NCBI RefSeq assembly: GCF_025359345.1
Contig: NZ_JANYGQ010000025.1
Coordinates: forward strand, 1 to 64,000
DNA length: 64,000 nt
Source: Mucilaginibacter sp.
GTDB lineage: Bacteria > Bacteroidota > Bacteroidia > Sphingobacteriales > Sphingobacteriaceae
Direction: 5' to 3'
This document shows positions 52,386 to 60,924 of the stretch, piece by piece. A program made the translations under genes and the position numbers. Positions within the stretch are counted from its first letter, which is position 1. Each line of letters starts with the position of its first letter. The notes beneath the pieces were generated by a model, which did no database searches, had not been told where the DNA came from, and worked only from the letters and a program-made list of their open reading frames with translations.

Positions 52386-52975
52386 AAAAAATCGCTTTTT
52401 TTGATTTTGACGGGACTATCACAACCAAGGATACCCTGCTTGAGGTTATAAAACACCAAAACGGAAAGACAAGTTTTTATATAGGTTTTTTACTAAATTC
52501 GCCGGTGCTTATTGGGCTTAAGCTGAAGCTGATATCAAACCAGGCAGCTAAGGAATGTATGTTAAAATATTTTTTTAAGGGGATGGATTTCAAATCATTT
52601 CAACAAGGTTGTGACAGCTTTATTGACGACATTTTGCCCGCTATCATCCGCCCGGCTGCTGTTGACGAAATCAAGAAGTTGAAAGCAGAAGGTTTTGAAA
52701 CGGTAGTGGTATCAGCGTCGCCGGAAAATTGGATAAAAAAATGGGCCGAAGCAAACGGGCTGGGGTTGATAGCTACCAAACTCCAAACAAAGGATAATTT
52801 ATTAACGGGCTACATCGACGGCATTAATAATAATGGGGATGAAAAGGCTGTAAGAATAAAGGCGGAATTCGACCTGGTTGAATACAGCGATATTTATTGT
52901 TATGGCGATTCAAGTGGTGACAAGGCGATGCTTGCAATAGCGACAAAAGCGTTTTATAAGCCGTTTCGCGCTTAA
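52382..52975 (+). CDS. HAD-IB family phosphatase
   Basis: 197 residues. HAD motif I FFDFDGTIT, motif II (VVVSAS), the Lys of motif III and motif IV YCYGDSSGDKAM are present, with a SerB/PSP-type helical cap. The start is GTG at 52382, overlapping the upstream stop. In the operon it could remove the 5-phosphate of polyprenyl-phosphoryl-5-phosphoribose, the step needed between the phosphoribosyltransferase and DprE1. In mycobacteria this step is credited to other phosphatases, so the role here is inferred. Confidence 0.88.
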   Translation: MKKIAFFDFDGTITTKDTLLEVIKHQNGKTSFYIGFLLNSPVLIGLKLKLISNQAAKECMLKYFFKGMDFKSFQQGCDSFIDDILPAIIRPAAVDEIKKLKAEGFETVVVSASPENWIKKWAEANGLGLIATKLQTKDNLLTGYIDGINNNGDEKAVRIKAEFDLVEYSDIYCYGDSSGDKAMLAIATKAFYKPFRA

Positions 52976-52985
52976 CTAAAATCAC

Positions 52986-53708
52986 CTACTCCCCATATTC
53001 CTTTTTAATCTCCTTTTGTATTTTTTGTCCTTGTTTAATCATTCCATCGTAGCCGGCTATTACCGCAGTTGCATAGCTAAGAGAAAACATAACCACCATT
53101 TTGCCATGTGGCGACACGATTTTTCGCAATACATCGGTCTCTTTAAAATCCGGCGTTTCAGATGCCGAAAGTAACACGTCTTCTAAACGTGCCTGGTTGG
53201 TGTTGAATGCGCTTTCGGAAAAGTCGATAAAAGGAATATCTTCCTGGTAGAGTTTTAAAATATCATTCCGTAACGAATCATTACCAATGGTTTGTATTTT
53301 ACCGCTCGATTTAAACCCCTCATACCTTCCGTTCAAGGGCCGGGTGTTTAATTTAGGGATGAAAAGACTTTCCCTAATATTGTTTTTTTCTATGCTATCG
53401 ATATCTTTAGTCTTATAATGCTGCATCCGGGTATAGGCTTTTACCATATTATCAAGTTCGGCTTTAGCGCGCTTTACCTGGGCCAGTTCGTTTTTAAGAT
53501 CGGTGCTGAGACCTATTAAAAACTCTTTAGCCTCACCGCGTTCTTTATATTGTTCCCGTGTCCGCTCAATAAAAGCAGCAAACGATACGGCAAAAATTAT
53601 GATAACAACTTCAATAAGTATCTCTTTAAACTTCTCTCCGAAGCCTTTTTCTTTGTTGCTGGCAATTTTTAACGCTTTTTTGGTGTGCCCCATTATTTCG
53701 TGCTCCAT
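52986..53708 (-). CDS. Single-pass helical membrane protein (DUF6090-like)
   Basis: 240 residues from the ATG at 53708. A basic N-terminus, one membrane helix (ILIEVVIIIFAVSFAAFIE) and then a helical periplasmic domain (LSTDLKNELAQVKRAKAELDNMVKAY ... GRYEGFKSSGKIQTIGNDSLRNDILKLYQ). Layout and motifs resemble the protein at 22066-23007. Function is unknown. It lies directly after the M1 peptidase gene (11 bp), so it is likely cotranscribed. Confidence 0.72.
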   Translation of the reverse strand: MEHEIMGHTKKALKIASNKEKGFGEKFKEILIEVVIIIFAVSFAAFIERTREQYKERGEAKEFLIGLSTDLKNELAQVKRAKAELDNMVKAYTRMQHYKTKDIDSIEKNNIRESLFIPKLNTRPLNGRYEGFKSSGKIQTIGNDSLRNDILKLYQEDIPFIDFSESAFNTNQARLEDVLLSASETPDFKETDVLRKIVSPHGKMVVMFSLSYATAVIAGYDGMIKQGQKIQKEIKKEYGE

Positions 53709-53719
53709 ATTCGGCAAAA

Positions 53720-55309
53720 TTATTCCATTGTTACTTTTTTCAAATAATAACTATCTGCATCAACAACCGGCATGGTTTTGCTGTCAACCCGGATGCCTTT
53801 GCTGTCAACCATCAGGCGTTTAGTGCCAGCATCGGTGGTTACATCAACAGGAAGGGGCATGGCCATATTTTGCAGCTGTATCAAATACTTGCCGCCGCGT
53901 TGTGCTTTTATGCTGATGTCGAGTTTGTTAACCGAGCGCAGATACAAATCAAACAGCGGCTTTAAATTCTTCCCCGATTCCTGGCTGAAAAACTGCTCCA
54001 CATCGTCGGTATTTACCAGGTTATCATAGGTGTATTTTGGCGATGTGGCAAACTTTTTAATAGCGGGATAAAATACGCTGTCGCCCATTACATAGCAAAG
54101 GGTATGCATAAAAAATGCGCTTTTGCCATAAATGTCGCCGTTATAGGCGGCTTCTTCATCAATATCCTTGCCCATTACAATGGGTATTTTGTTTTCAAAT
54201 GTTGGTGCGGCTTGCTTCCAGTGTTGTATGTAGGCAGCGTTGCCTTCAAATTCTTTGATATAAAGCGCATCGCCAAAGGTGCAGATGCCCTCGTGTATCC
54301 AATAGTCGGCCCAGTCTTTCGCAGTTACTTTATTGCCCCACCATTCATGGCCAAACTCGTGGTGCATCAGCCAGTCGTAATCATCGCCGCCAATTTTAGC
54401 ATATTTAAATTTATTGCCATAGGCTACCATGCTCTGGTGTTCCATCCCTAAGTGTGGCGTTTCCACCATGCCGATTTTTTCCTTTGCCCAAGGGTATTCG
54501 CCAAAATATTTTTCCTGCTCATGAATAGTCTTCACAAATATATCCAGGAAATGGGCCCCTTTATCTTTATGCTCTTTCAGTACATAAAATTGTATGGGTA
54601 CTTCATTCCCGTCGCAGGTGGTGTATGGGCGGCCGGCAATCGTATAATCGCCCACGTTAAATATGATGCTGTAGTTGTTGATGCTGTAGTTTGTTTTCCA
54701 ATGAGTAGTTGACGTTTCGCGGTGATTTATTACGGTTTGCAGTAAACCGGGGCCGGCAACCATTAAATCCCGGGGCGCGGTAATATACATATCCACGCCT
54801 TCGTTCGGCTCGTCTGAGGGGTGGTCTTTACAAGGAAAATACAGCTTGCCGCCGGTGCCTTCGGCAGTTATGGCCATCCAGGGGTGACCGGTAGAGTCTC
54901 GTGTCCAAATAAAACCGTCATCCCATGGTGGTCTTTTGGCCACATGCGGTTTGCCGCCGTAAATTACTTTCACGCTGGCTTTACCCGCCGGTAACTCATT
55001 GGCAGTATTTATCCTGATAAGGTTGTTTTTATACTCAAACGCTGCCTTTTTATTGTTCACCAAAACCTGGCTCACCTTAAACGAATCCAAAAGGTCGAAC
55101 AGCAAGACATGCGTTGGCTGCGCCATTATCACATCGATAGTAGTATAGCCGTCGATGGTTTTTTGCTTAAAATCGACATTCAAGGCAATGGTGTAATGCC
55201 TTACATCCATTATGGCCTGTTCGGGTTTTAGCTTGCCGCCGGAGGTTAATTCCTGGGCATATGTTTTACAGGTAACCAGTAAAACAAGTATGATGAATAA
55301 TTTACGCAT
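53720..55309 (-). CDS. Secreted M1-family metallopeptidase
   Basis: 529 residues from the ATG at 55309 (a TTG at 55324 is rejected); signal peptide about 1-17 (CKTYAQ). The aminopeptidase N-type N-terminal domain is followed by the catalytic domain: GMEHQSMVAYGN (GAMEN-like), then HEFGH (His317, Glu318, His321) with the third zinc ligand Glu340 in IHEG, 19 residues after the second His, as the family requires. A short C-terminal domain follows. It cleaves N-terminal residues or related peptides in the periplasm or outside. TonB-C genes lie upstream in the same operon. Confidence 0.93.
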   Translation of the reverse strand: MRKLFIILVLLVTCKTYAQELTSGGKLKPEQAIMDVRHYTIALNVDFKQKTIDGYTTIDVIMAQPTHVLLFDLLDSFKVSQVLVNNKKAAFEYKNNLIRINTANELPAGKASVKVIYGGKPHVAKRPPWDDGFIWTRDSTGHPWMAITAEGTGGKLYFPCKDHPSDEPNEGVDMYITAPRDLMVAGPGLLQTVINHRETSTTHWKTNYSINNYSIIFNVGDYTIAGRPYTTCDGNEVPIQFYVLKEHKDKGAHFLDIFVKTIHEQEKYFGEYPWAKEKIGMVETPHLGMEHQSMVAYGNKFKYAKIGGDDYDWLMHHEFGHEWWGNKVTAKDWADYWIHEGICTFGDALYIKEFEGNAAYIQHWKQAAPTFENKIPIVMGKDIDEEAAYNGDIYGKSAFFMHTLCYVMGDSVFYPAIKKFATSPKYTYDNLVNTDDVEQFFSQESGKNLKPLFDLYLRSVNKLDISIKAQRGGKYLIQLQNMAMPLPVDVTTDAGTKRLMVDSKGIRVDSKTMPVVDADSYYLKKVTME

Positions 55310-55320
55310 ATGGTAAAATG

Positions 55321-55755
55321 TCAATTTAGTTTGAATGTAACCGGTACTTTAAATGATTGAGAGACAGCCTTTCCATTTTGGATTGCCGGGTCCCATACCG
55401 GAGAAACACTGATTAGCCTCAACGCTTCTGCATCAAGTTCCGGTGATACACTTTTCTCAACCTTTATATCTTGTAAACGACCGTCTTTCAGTACGATAAA
55501 TGAAACGGTTACGATTCCCTCTATGCCTTTTTCCTTCGACTCTTTTGGGTATTTCAAGTTTCTCCTGATATAACTGAATAGCAAATTTGTCCCCCCGGGG
55601 AATGATGCTTCCTTTTCAACCAAAATTTGAACAGGAAGGCGCGGTGTATCGGGTTTTGCCTTCGGCTCAAGTTCTCCAACATCCGGGTTAGTTGTTTGTC
55701 CTTTGGCTATTATAAGCAAAAAAAGCATCGATGCGGTTAATAATAATTTTTTCAT
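55321..55755 (-). CDS. Periplasmic protein with one TonB C-terminal domain
   Basis: 144 residues with a signal peptide (about 1-19, AKGQT). The domain shows FPGGTNLLFSYIRRNLKYP, then GIVTVSFIVLKDGRLQDIKVEKSVSPELDAEALRLI and WDPAIQNGKAVSQSFKVPVTFKL, the TonB-C signature. Lacks the membrane anchor and long proline linker of a true TonB, so the link to the inner membrane is unclear. It overlaps the upstream paralogue by four bases. Third in a tandem array. Confidence 0.88.
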   Translation of the reverse strand: MKKLLLTASMLFLLIIAKGQTTNPDVGELEPKAKPDTPRLPVQILVEKEASFPGGTNLLFSYIRRNLKYPKESKEKGIEGIVTVSFIVLKDGRLQDIKVEKSVSPELDAEALRLISVSPVWDPAIQNGKAVSQSFKVPVTFKLN

Positions 55756-56123
55756 TGAATTATTTCGCCCTGGGTAAAACTAATCGGCACTGTATATCTT
55801 GACTTTATTGGTTTGTTATTCTTTATTGCGGGTATCCATTTTGGAGAAAGGCTAATCACCCGCAACGCTTCATCGTTAAAGGCCTTCGTCATTCCTTTTT
55901 CAATTGATATGCCCGTTAACTTGCCATCCTTTTCAACAAAAAAGCCAACGATAACAACGCCCTGTATGTCATCCATATTATCAGACGGCCACTTTAAATT
56001 TTTATGCAGAAAATTACTGAACGCCTCTTTTCCACCCGGAAATTGCGGCGGCGTTAAAGTTTGCGAATAAACAATTGCCGCTAAGGTCAATAGAAGTAAA
56101 GAGGTTATAATTCGCTTTTTCAC
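55752..56123 (-). CDS. Periplasmic protein with one TonB C-terminal domain
   Basis: 123 residues with a GTG start and a signal peptide (about 1-20, VYSQ). FPGGKEAFSNFLHKNLKWP, VVIVGFFVEKDGKLTGISIEKGMTKAFNDEALRVI and WIPAIKNNKPIKSRYTVPISF give one complete TonB-C domain. Second member of the tandem array; clearly paralogous to both neighbours. No anchor or proline linker. Confidence 0.86.
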   Translation of the reverse strand: MKKRIITSLLLLTLAAIVYSQTLTPPQFPGGKEAFSNFLHKNLKWPSDNMDDIQGVVIVGFFVEKDGKLTGISIEKGMTKAFNDEALRVISLSPKWIPAIKNNKPIKSRYTVPISFTQGEIIQ

Positions 56124-56156
56124 GCACTAAATGTAATCAATTCCGCATATTTTGCA

Positions 56157-56975
56157 TTAATTGTTTGGTTTAGTATTTACAGGAACAGAGTATGCAACCC
56201 TAACAGGGTGACCGTTTTGGGTACCAGGTTCCCATTTCGGCGATTTTTTCAAAATCTTAAGTGCAATCGCGTCTGCCGCCGCAGAGACGCTGCGTACCAC
56301 TTTAATACCTGTTAAGCGTCCGTCGCGTTCAACAACAAATGATACAATTACTTTACCTTGATCTTCTTCGGTAAATTTCTCGTTTTTAAGGTTTTCGTTA
56401 ATATATTCGTAAAACTTTACCATGCCACCGGGAAACTGCGGTACTCTTTCAACCGAAGTATATATTTTGGTGGGGTCGTAAGTATCAGGCCCCGGTACCC
56501 CTACAGGTTCGTCAATTACTACATCGGCATCGTGACCCGGAGATAAATGAACATCTGGTACGCGTACAATACGTGCGAACATCGGGTCCCTGAATCTAAT
56601 GCCAATCTGAGCTAACGTGCGTACCGGTTGCCCGTTGTTATACCCCGGGCGCCATGGGGGGCTGTTTTTTAATAAGATTACGGCCGTTGTATCATCCTCG
56701 GCGTTTAACCCTTGCAGGATTTTTGCCCTGCTAATTTTTCCGTTTTTTTCAATTAAAATTTCGGCTACCACAAGACCATATTTGTAATTGGCTTTTAAAC
56801 GGTTTACAATTGCTTTATCGGCATAATTGTTAAACAACTCATTACCACCCGGAAAGCTCGGAGATTGTGAAACCCGGCTATAAATTTTTCCAGTATCCGT
56901 TCCATTTTTATTTGGCTGCGCGCTTAACGCAAATGCACAAAACCCTGCTATAAGGGTAAATAAAAGTCGTTTCAT
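56157..56975 (-). CDS. Periplasmic protein with two TonB C-terminal domains
   Basis: 272 residues with a signal peptide (about 1-19, LSAQ). Two TonB-C domains: the first starts FPGGNELFNNYADKAIV, the second FPGGMVKFYEYINENLK, ending WEPGTQNGHPVRVAYSVPV. The first is more diverged. A linker rich in Pro/Asp (PDVHLSPGHDADVVIDEPVGVP) joins them. First of three tandem genes, so the array carries four domains in all. Probably arose by duplication. Confidence 0.86.
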   Translation of the reverse strand: MKRLLFTLIAGFCAFALSAQPNKNGTDTGKIYSRVSQSPSFPGGNELFNNYADKAIVNRLKANYKYGLVVAEILIEKNGKISRAKILQGLNAEDDTTAVILLKNSPPWRPGYNNGQPVRTLAQIGIRFRDPMFARIVRVPDVHLSPGHDADVVIDEPVGVPGPDTYDPTKIYTSVERVPQFPGGMVKFYEYINENLKNEKFTEEDQGKVIVSFVVERDGRLTGIKVVRSVSAAADAIALKILKKSPKWEPGTQNGHPVRVAYSVPVNTKPNN

Positions 56976-56988
56976 GCAATAAATATAA

Positions 56989-57963
56989 TTAATTCTCCCT
57001 TACCAACAATCCATCAGCAAAATTGCGCAGGTATTGTTTATGTTCTTCGGGCAAATTAATGGCATCAAGCGCTTCGAAAGCTTTGTCGGCATACTGCTGC
57101 ATTACATCTTCGGCATATTGCCTAATGTTTAGCGCGTTGTAAATTGCAGTTACCGCCTCAACTTTTTCGACTGCGTCAAATTGCTTTAAGGCTGTCCAGC
57201 TATCCAGTTCGGCAGCCTGCTGCTTGTTTGCAAGTTCAAGTGCTTTTATTTGCAGGTAGGTTTTTTTGTTCGATATAATATCGCCGCCAACTTGTTTGCC
57301 GAACTTTTCCGGGTCGCCGTAAACGTCCAGGATGTCATCCTGTAATTGAAAGGCAAGACCTATGTTTTCACCAAACCCACTTAACAATTCCGCATCTTTT
57401 ACATCAGCGCCACCGATAAGTGCGCCAATTTTCAACGCGCCGCCTAATACGACTGCTGTTTTAAGGCGAATCATGTTCAAATACTCATCAATGTTTACGT
57501 GATCCAACTCCTCAAACTCCATATCCAGTTGCTGGCCTTCGCAAACGCCGACTGCAGTTTTATTAAATATATCGAGTATAGGGCGTAACAGGCGGTCTTC
57601 CACCTGCATCATCAGCTTGTAGCCCTCCACCAGCATTACATCTCCCGACAGGATGGCTGCATTTTTATTCCAGCGCTCATGCACGGTTGTGTGGCCGCGG
57701 CGGAGGGGCGCGTTGTCCATAATATCGTCGTGCATCAACGTAAAATTGTGAAACACTTCAATCGCAAGCGCAGGCTTGATGGCTGCATCAACATCGCCGC
57801 CAAATAAGTCGCAGGCCATTAACAGCAATGCAGGCCGCATTCGTTTGCCACCAAGCGACAGGATATAAGTTAAAGGCTCATATAATTGTGCAGGATATCC
57901 CGGGAAATTCAGTTCTTTTACCGCATCACTGATAATCTCCTGCAGTTCGTTCAATTGTTTCAT
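56989..57963 (-). CDS. Polyprenyl (trans-isoprenyl) diphosphate synthase
   Basis: 324 residues from the ATG at 57963, the usual family length. An in-frame ATG at 58047 would add 28 residues that do not resemble the family. The two Asp-rich motifs are present: FTLMHDDIMDNAPLRRG and LAFQLQDDILDVYGDP, with LSLGGKRMRP for isopentenyl-PP binding. It extends allylic diphosphates, probably making the octaprenyl or longer side chain of menaquinone or a lipid carrier. Follows rnr on the same strand. Confidence 0.92.
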   Translation of the reverse strand: MKQLNELQEIISDAVKELNFPGYPAQLYEPLTYILSLGGKRMRPALLLMACDLFGGDVDAAIKPALAIEVFHNFTLMHDDIMDNAPLRRGHTTVHERWNKNAAILSGDVMLVEGYKLMMQVEDRLLRPILDIFNKTAVGVCEGQQLDMEFEELDHVNIDEYLNMIRLKTAVVLGGALKIGALIGGADVKDAELLSGFGENIGLAFQLQDDILDVYGDPEKFGKQVGGDIISNKKTYLQIKALELANKQQAAELDSWTALKQFDAVEKVEAVTAIYNALNIRQYAEDVMQQYADKAFEALDAINLPEEHKQYLRNFADGLLVREN

Positions 57964-58061
57964 GTGTTTTTTATTCACAGCAACGGTTTCAATATCCCGG
58001 TACGCCTGGGGTATCCATTCGGTCCTAATCATTTTATCCGCAGCCATTTTTTGATTTACCC

Positions 58062-60197
58062 TTAATCTTGTACCAGCGAAAAGTCAATCTGTTTTTTGGT
58101 CAAATCAACGTTTTTCACTTTTATTCTCACCTCATCGCCAAGCTGGTAAACTTTCTTTTTACGCTGACCGATGATGGCGTAATTTTTTTCATCTAAAGTA
58201 TAAAAGTCGTCGGATATATCGCGCAGCCTTATCATACCTTCGCATTTATTCTCAATAATTTCCACATACATACCCCATTCGGTGACGCCTGATATTACGC
58301 CGCTAAATACGTTGCCCACCTGGTCGCGCAAGTATTCGGCCTGTTTGTATTTAACGGAAGCGCGTTCAGCATCAGCAGCTTTTTTCTCCATTTGCGAGCT
58401 GTGCTGGCAAAGCTTCTCGTAGTGCTCCTCGTTAGCCGACTGTCCGCCATTTAAATAATGAAACAACAATCTGTGTACCATTACATCCGGGTAGCGACGG
58501 ATAGGAGAGGTGAAGTGGGTGTAATGGTCGAATGCCAGCCCGTAATGGCTGGAACTTTTAGTCGTGTAAATAGCTTTAGCCATCGAGCGGATGGCCAGTT
58601 GGGTAAGCACGTTTTGCTCTTTTTTGCCTTCCACATCCTCCATTAAATAGTTAAGGGATTTTGCCGTTTCCTTGTCCGATTTGGTGTTTATCCTATAGCC
58701 AAATTTCGCAGCAAATTGCGCAAAATTAGCCAGCGCGTCTGGTTTGGGGGTATCATGCACACGGTAAACAAAGGTGTATTTATGTTTGCCTTTGCCCATT
58801 TTGCTTACATGTTCAGCAACTTTACGGTTGGCCAGTAGCATAAAATCTTCTATCAGCTTGTGTGCGTCTTTACGTTCTTTCACGTAAACGCCGGTCGGTT
58901 TGCCGGTTTCATCAAGCTTAAATTTCACCTCGGTGGTTTCAAAGCTGATGGCGCCATTTTTAAACTTGCGCTCACGCAGCTTGTAGGCCAGGGAATTAAG
59001 TTTTAATATTTCCTGCTCAAAATCGCCGACTTTATTTTCAATAACTTCCTGCACTTCCTCGTAAGTAAAGCGCCTGTTCGAGTGGATTACTGTTTTGCCA
59101 AACCATTGGCTAATTACGTTTGCATCCTCGTCCATTTCAAACACTGCGGCGAAGCAAAGTTTGTCTTCTTTCGGCCTTAACGAGCACAAGCCGTTCGATA
59201 AACGTTCGGGGAGCATCGGTATCACTCTGTCTACCAGGTAAACCGATGTTGCACGGTCAAGGGCCTCTTTATCCAAAGCTGAGTCGGGCATTATGTAATG
59301 CGATACGTCAGCAATGTGGACACCTACTTCGTAATTGCCGTTCTCCAGTACCCTGAATGATAGCGCGTCATCAAAATCCTTGGCATCAAATGGGTCGATG
59401 GTAAATGTCGTAACATTTCTGAAATCGCGCCTTTTGGCAATTTCTTCAGGTGTGATAACATCTGATATTTCTTCCGACTCATGCTCAACCTCGGCAGGGA
59501 ATGCCAGCGGGAAACCGTACTCTGCAAGTATGGCGTTCATCTCCGTATTATTGTCGCCCTGTTTACCTAAAATATGTTTGATACGACCTATGGGGTTTTT
59601 GGCATCAACAGGCCAGTCGGTAATTTCGGCAACTGCTTTTATCCCATTTTTGGCGCCGTTTAGCTCGCTCATCGGGATAAAAATATCGTGCATCATTTTA
59701 CGATCGTCGGGGATGAAAAATGCAAACCGCTCGGATAGTTTTACAATACCTGTAAACTCCATTTTGGCTCGCTGTAATATTTCAATTACTTCGCCTTCTT
59801 TGTGTTTTCCTTTGCTTTTGGCGTAAACGTAAACTTTAACGCGGTCGCCGTTCAAAGCGGTGCGCAGTTTACGGGGAGCAACGAAAATATCGCTTTCAAA
59901 CTCATCATCGGTAATTATAAATGCCGAGCCATCAGCGGTAAGGTCAACTTTACCTTCAATAAAAGTTTTTAGCTCAAGCAACTGGAATTTACCGTGGGTT
60001 ATTTCTTTTAAGACGCCTTTTTTTGTTTCATCCTTCAGGACATTGAATATAATTTCGTTCGCTTCAGAATCGCGGATATTTAGTTTTGCTGCAACTTGCT
60101 TTGTATTTAATGGCGTATTGCCGTTTTGTTCAAATATATCAAGCACCAGTTGCGTGAATACTTTATTTATAGATGAACTGTTTTTCTTTTTAGACAT
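58062..60197 (-). CDS. rnr: Ribonuclease R
   Basis: A 3'-5' exoribonuclease of 711 residues that degrades structured RNA. An N-terminal winged helix (FTQLVLDIFEQNGNTPLNTKQVAAKLNI), cold-shock domains, the RNB catalytic domain with the Asp cluster DPFDAKDFDDAL, HYTHFTSPIRRYPDVMVHRLL and a C-terminal S1 domain (GNVFSGVISGVTEWGMYVEI) are visible. A -7 box TATCTTTG (60227-60220) precedes it. Confidence 0.97.
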   Translation of the reverse strand: MSKKKNSSSINKVFTQLVLDIFEQNGNTPLNTKQVAAKLNIRDSEANEIIFNVLKDETKKGVLKEITHGKFQLLELKTFIEGKVDLTADGSAFIITDDEFESDIFVAPRKLRTALNGDRVKVYVYAKSKGKHKEGEVIEILQRAKMEFTGIVKLSERFAFFIPDDRKMMHDIFIPMSELNGAKNGIKAVAEITDWPVDAKNPIGRIKHILGKQGDNNTEMNAILAEYGFPLAFPAEVEHESEEISDVITPEEIAKRRDFRNVTTFTIDPFDAKDFDDALSFRVLENGNYEVGVHIADVSHYIMPDSALDKEALDRATSVYLVDRVIPMLPERLSNGLCSLRPKEDKLCFAAVFEMDEDANVISQWFGKTVIHSNRRFTYEEVQEVIENKVGDFEQEILKLNSLAYKLRERKFKNGAISFETTEVKFKLDETGKPTGVYVKERKDAHKLIEDFMLLANRKVAEHVSKMGKGKHKYTFVYRVHDTPKPDALANFAQFAAKFGYRINTKSDKETAKSLNYLMEDVEGKKEQNVLTQLAIRSMAKAIYTTKSSSHYGLAFDHYTHFTSPIRRYPDVMVHRLLFHYLNGGQSANEEHYEKLCQHSSQMEKKAADAERASVKYKQAEYLRDQVGNVFSGVISGVTEWGMYVEIIENKCEGMIRLRDISDDFYTLDEKNYAIIGQRKKKVYQLGDEVRIKVKNVDLTKKQIDFSLVQD

Positions 60198-60307
60198 AGA
60201 TAGAATTAATGTGTCACTGCAAAGATACGATTGTTTTCATTGCGGAATGCGGAGTGTCGATTGCGGAACGTTTTGAATGTGAGAAATTGAAATGCATGGT
60301 ACTTTTA

Positions 60308-60916
60308 TCAATTCGAAGCATTTTCTTCATCAAACTTTTTTAGCTCTTTTGATGATTTACCTGATAACACATCAGGCAGCCAATTCATAAGATCTGGGTC
60401 GTTGATAGTTTTGTTGTTTTGTATATTGTTTATAAGTGCTATGACTTCGGGGTTGGTATAATTATCAATAATTATCCGTTTTCGTAAAAAATCAGGCGAG
60501 ATGGCATGGTCTAATATGGTGACTGGTAACTTCCTGGCATTGTACAAATCAAGAACGGTGTTGCATAACTTAACATAGTCGTGCACATCGAGGTTTTGCA
60601 TTGCACAGATAGATATTGCCACTTGACCTGTATTAAATTTTCCATCGTTTAAAAATGAAAGTACATCGTTAAAGTAAAACTTACTATGTTCAAGTACATT
60701 TACAAAAGGCTTGTCAGCTAAAAGCTCTTCATAAAAGTCAAGTGTGTCATTTCTATGTTTCCCGATAAAACTAATGAAATCGATTTTGTTAAAATTTGCT
60801 TCCTGTTGATGCTGTTGTATTGGCTTGCTATGATTAGCTTTTTCTGTGCAACCGAAAACAATACACGATAGAATTGAAAAAAGTGCGCTGATGTACGGGT
60901 TGGTTTTTATAATCAT
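60308..60916 (-). CDS. Unrecognised lipoprotein
   Basis: 202 residues with a lipobox (CIVFGCTE, Cys23). The mature protein is mostly helical and rich in Asn/Asp/Lys (FIGKHRNDTLDFYEELLADKPF, YVKLCNTVLDLYNARKLPVTILDHAISPDFLRKRI). No domain recognised. It starts 8 bp after the ABC protein gene stop, so probably cotranscribed; a role with transport is speculative. Confidence 0.7.
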   Translation of the reverse strand: MIIKTNPYISALFSILSCIVFGCTEKANHSKPIQQHQQEANFNKIDFISFIGKHRNDTLDFYEELLADKPFVNVLEHSKFYFNDVLSFLNDGKFNTGQVAISICAMQNLDVHDYVKLCNTVLDLYNARKLPVTILDHAISPDFLRKRIIIDNYTNPEVIALINNIQNNKTINDPDLMNWLPDVLSGKSSKELKKFDEENASN

Positions 60917-60924
60917 ATAAAACT

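Noticed and set aside
56989..58047. Polyprenyl synthase starting at the ATG at 58047
   Set aside because: The added 28 residues do not resemble the family and would make it longer than usual; the ATG at 57963 fits better, though the longer form is not excluded.
59335..59826. 163-codon plus-strand ORF opposite RNase R (also 59860-60276)
   Set aside because: Ser-rich antisense shadows of a clear RNase R gene.
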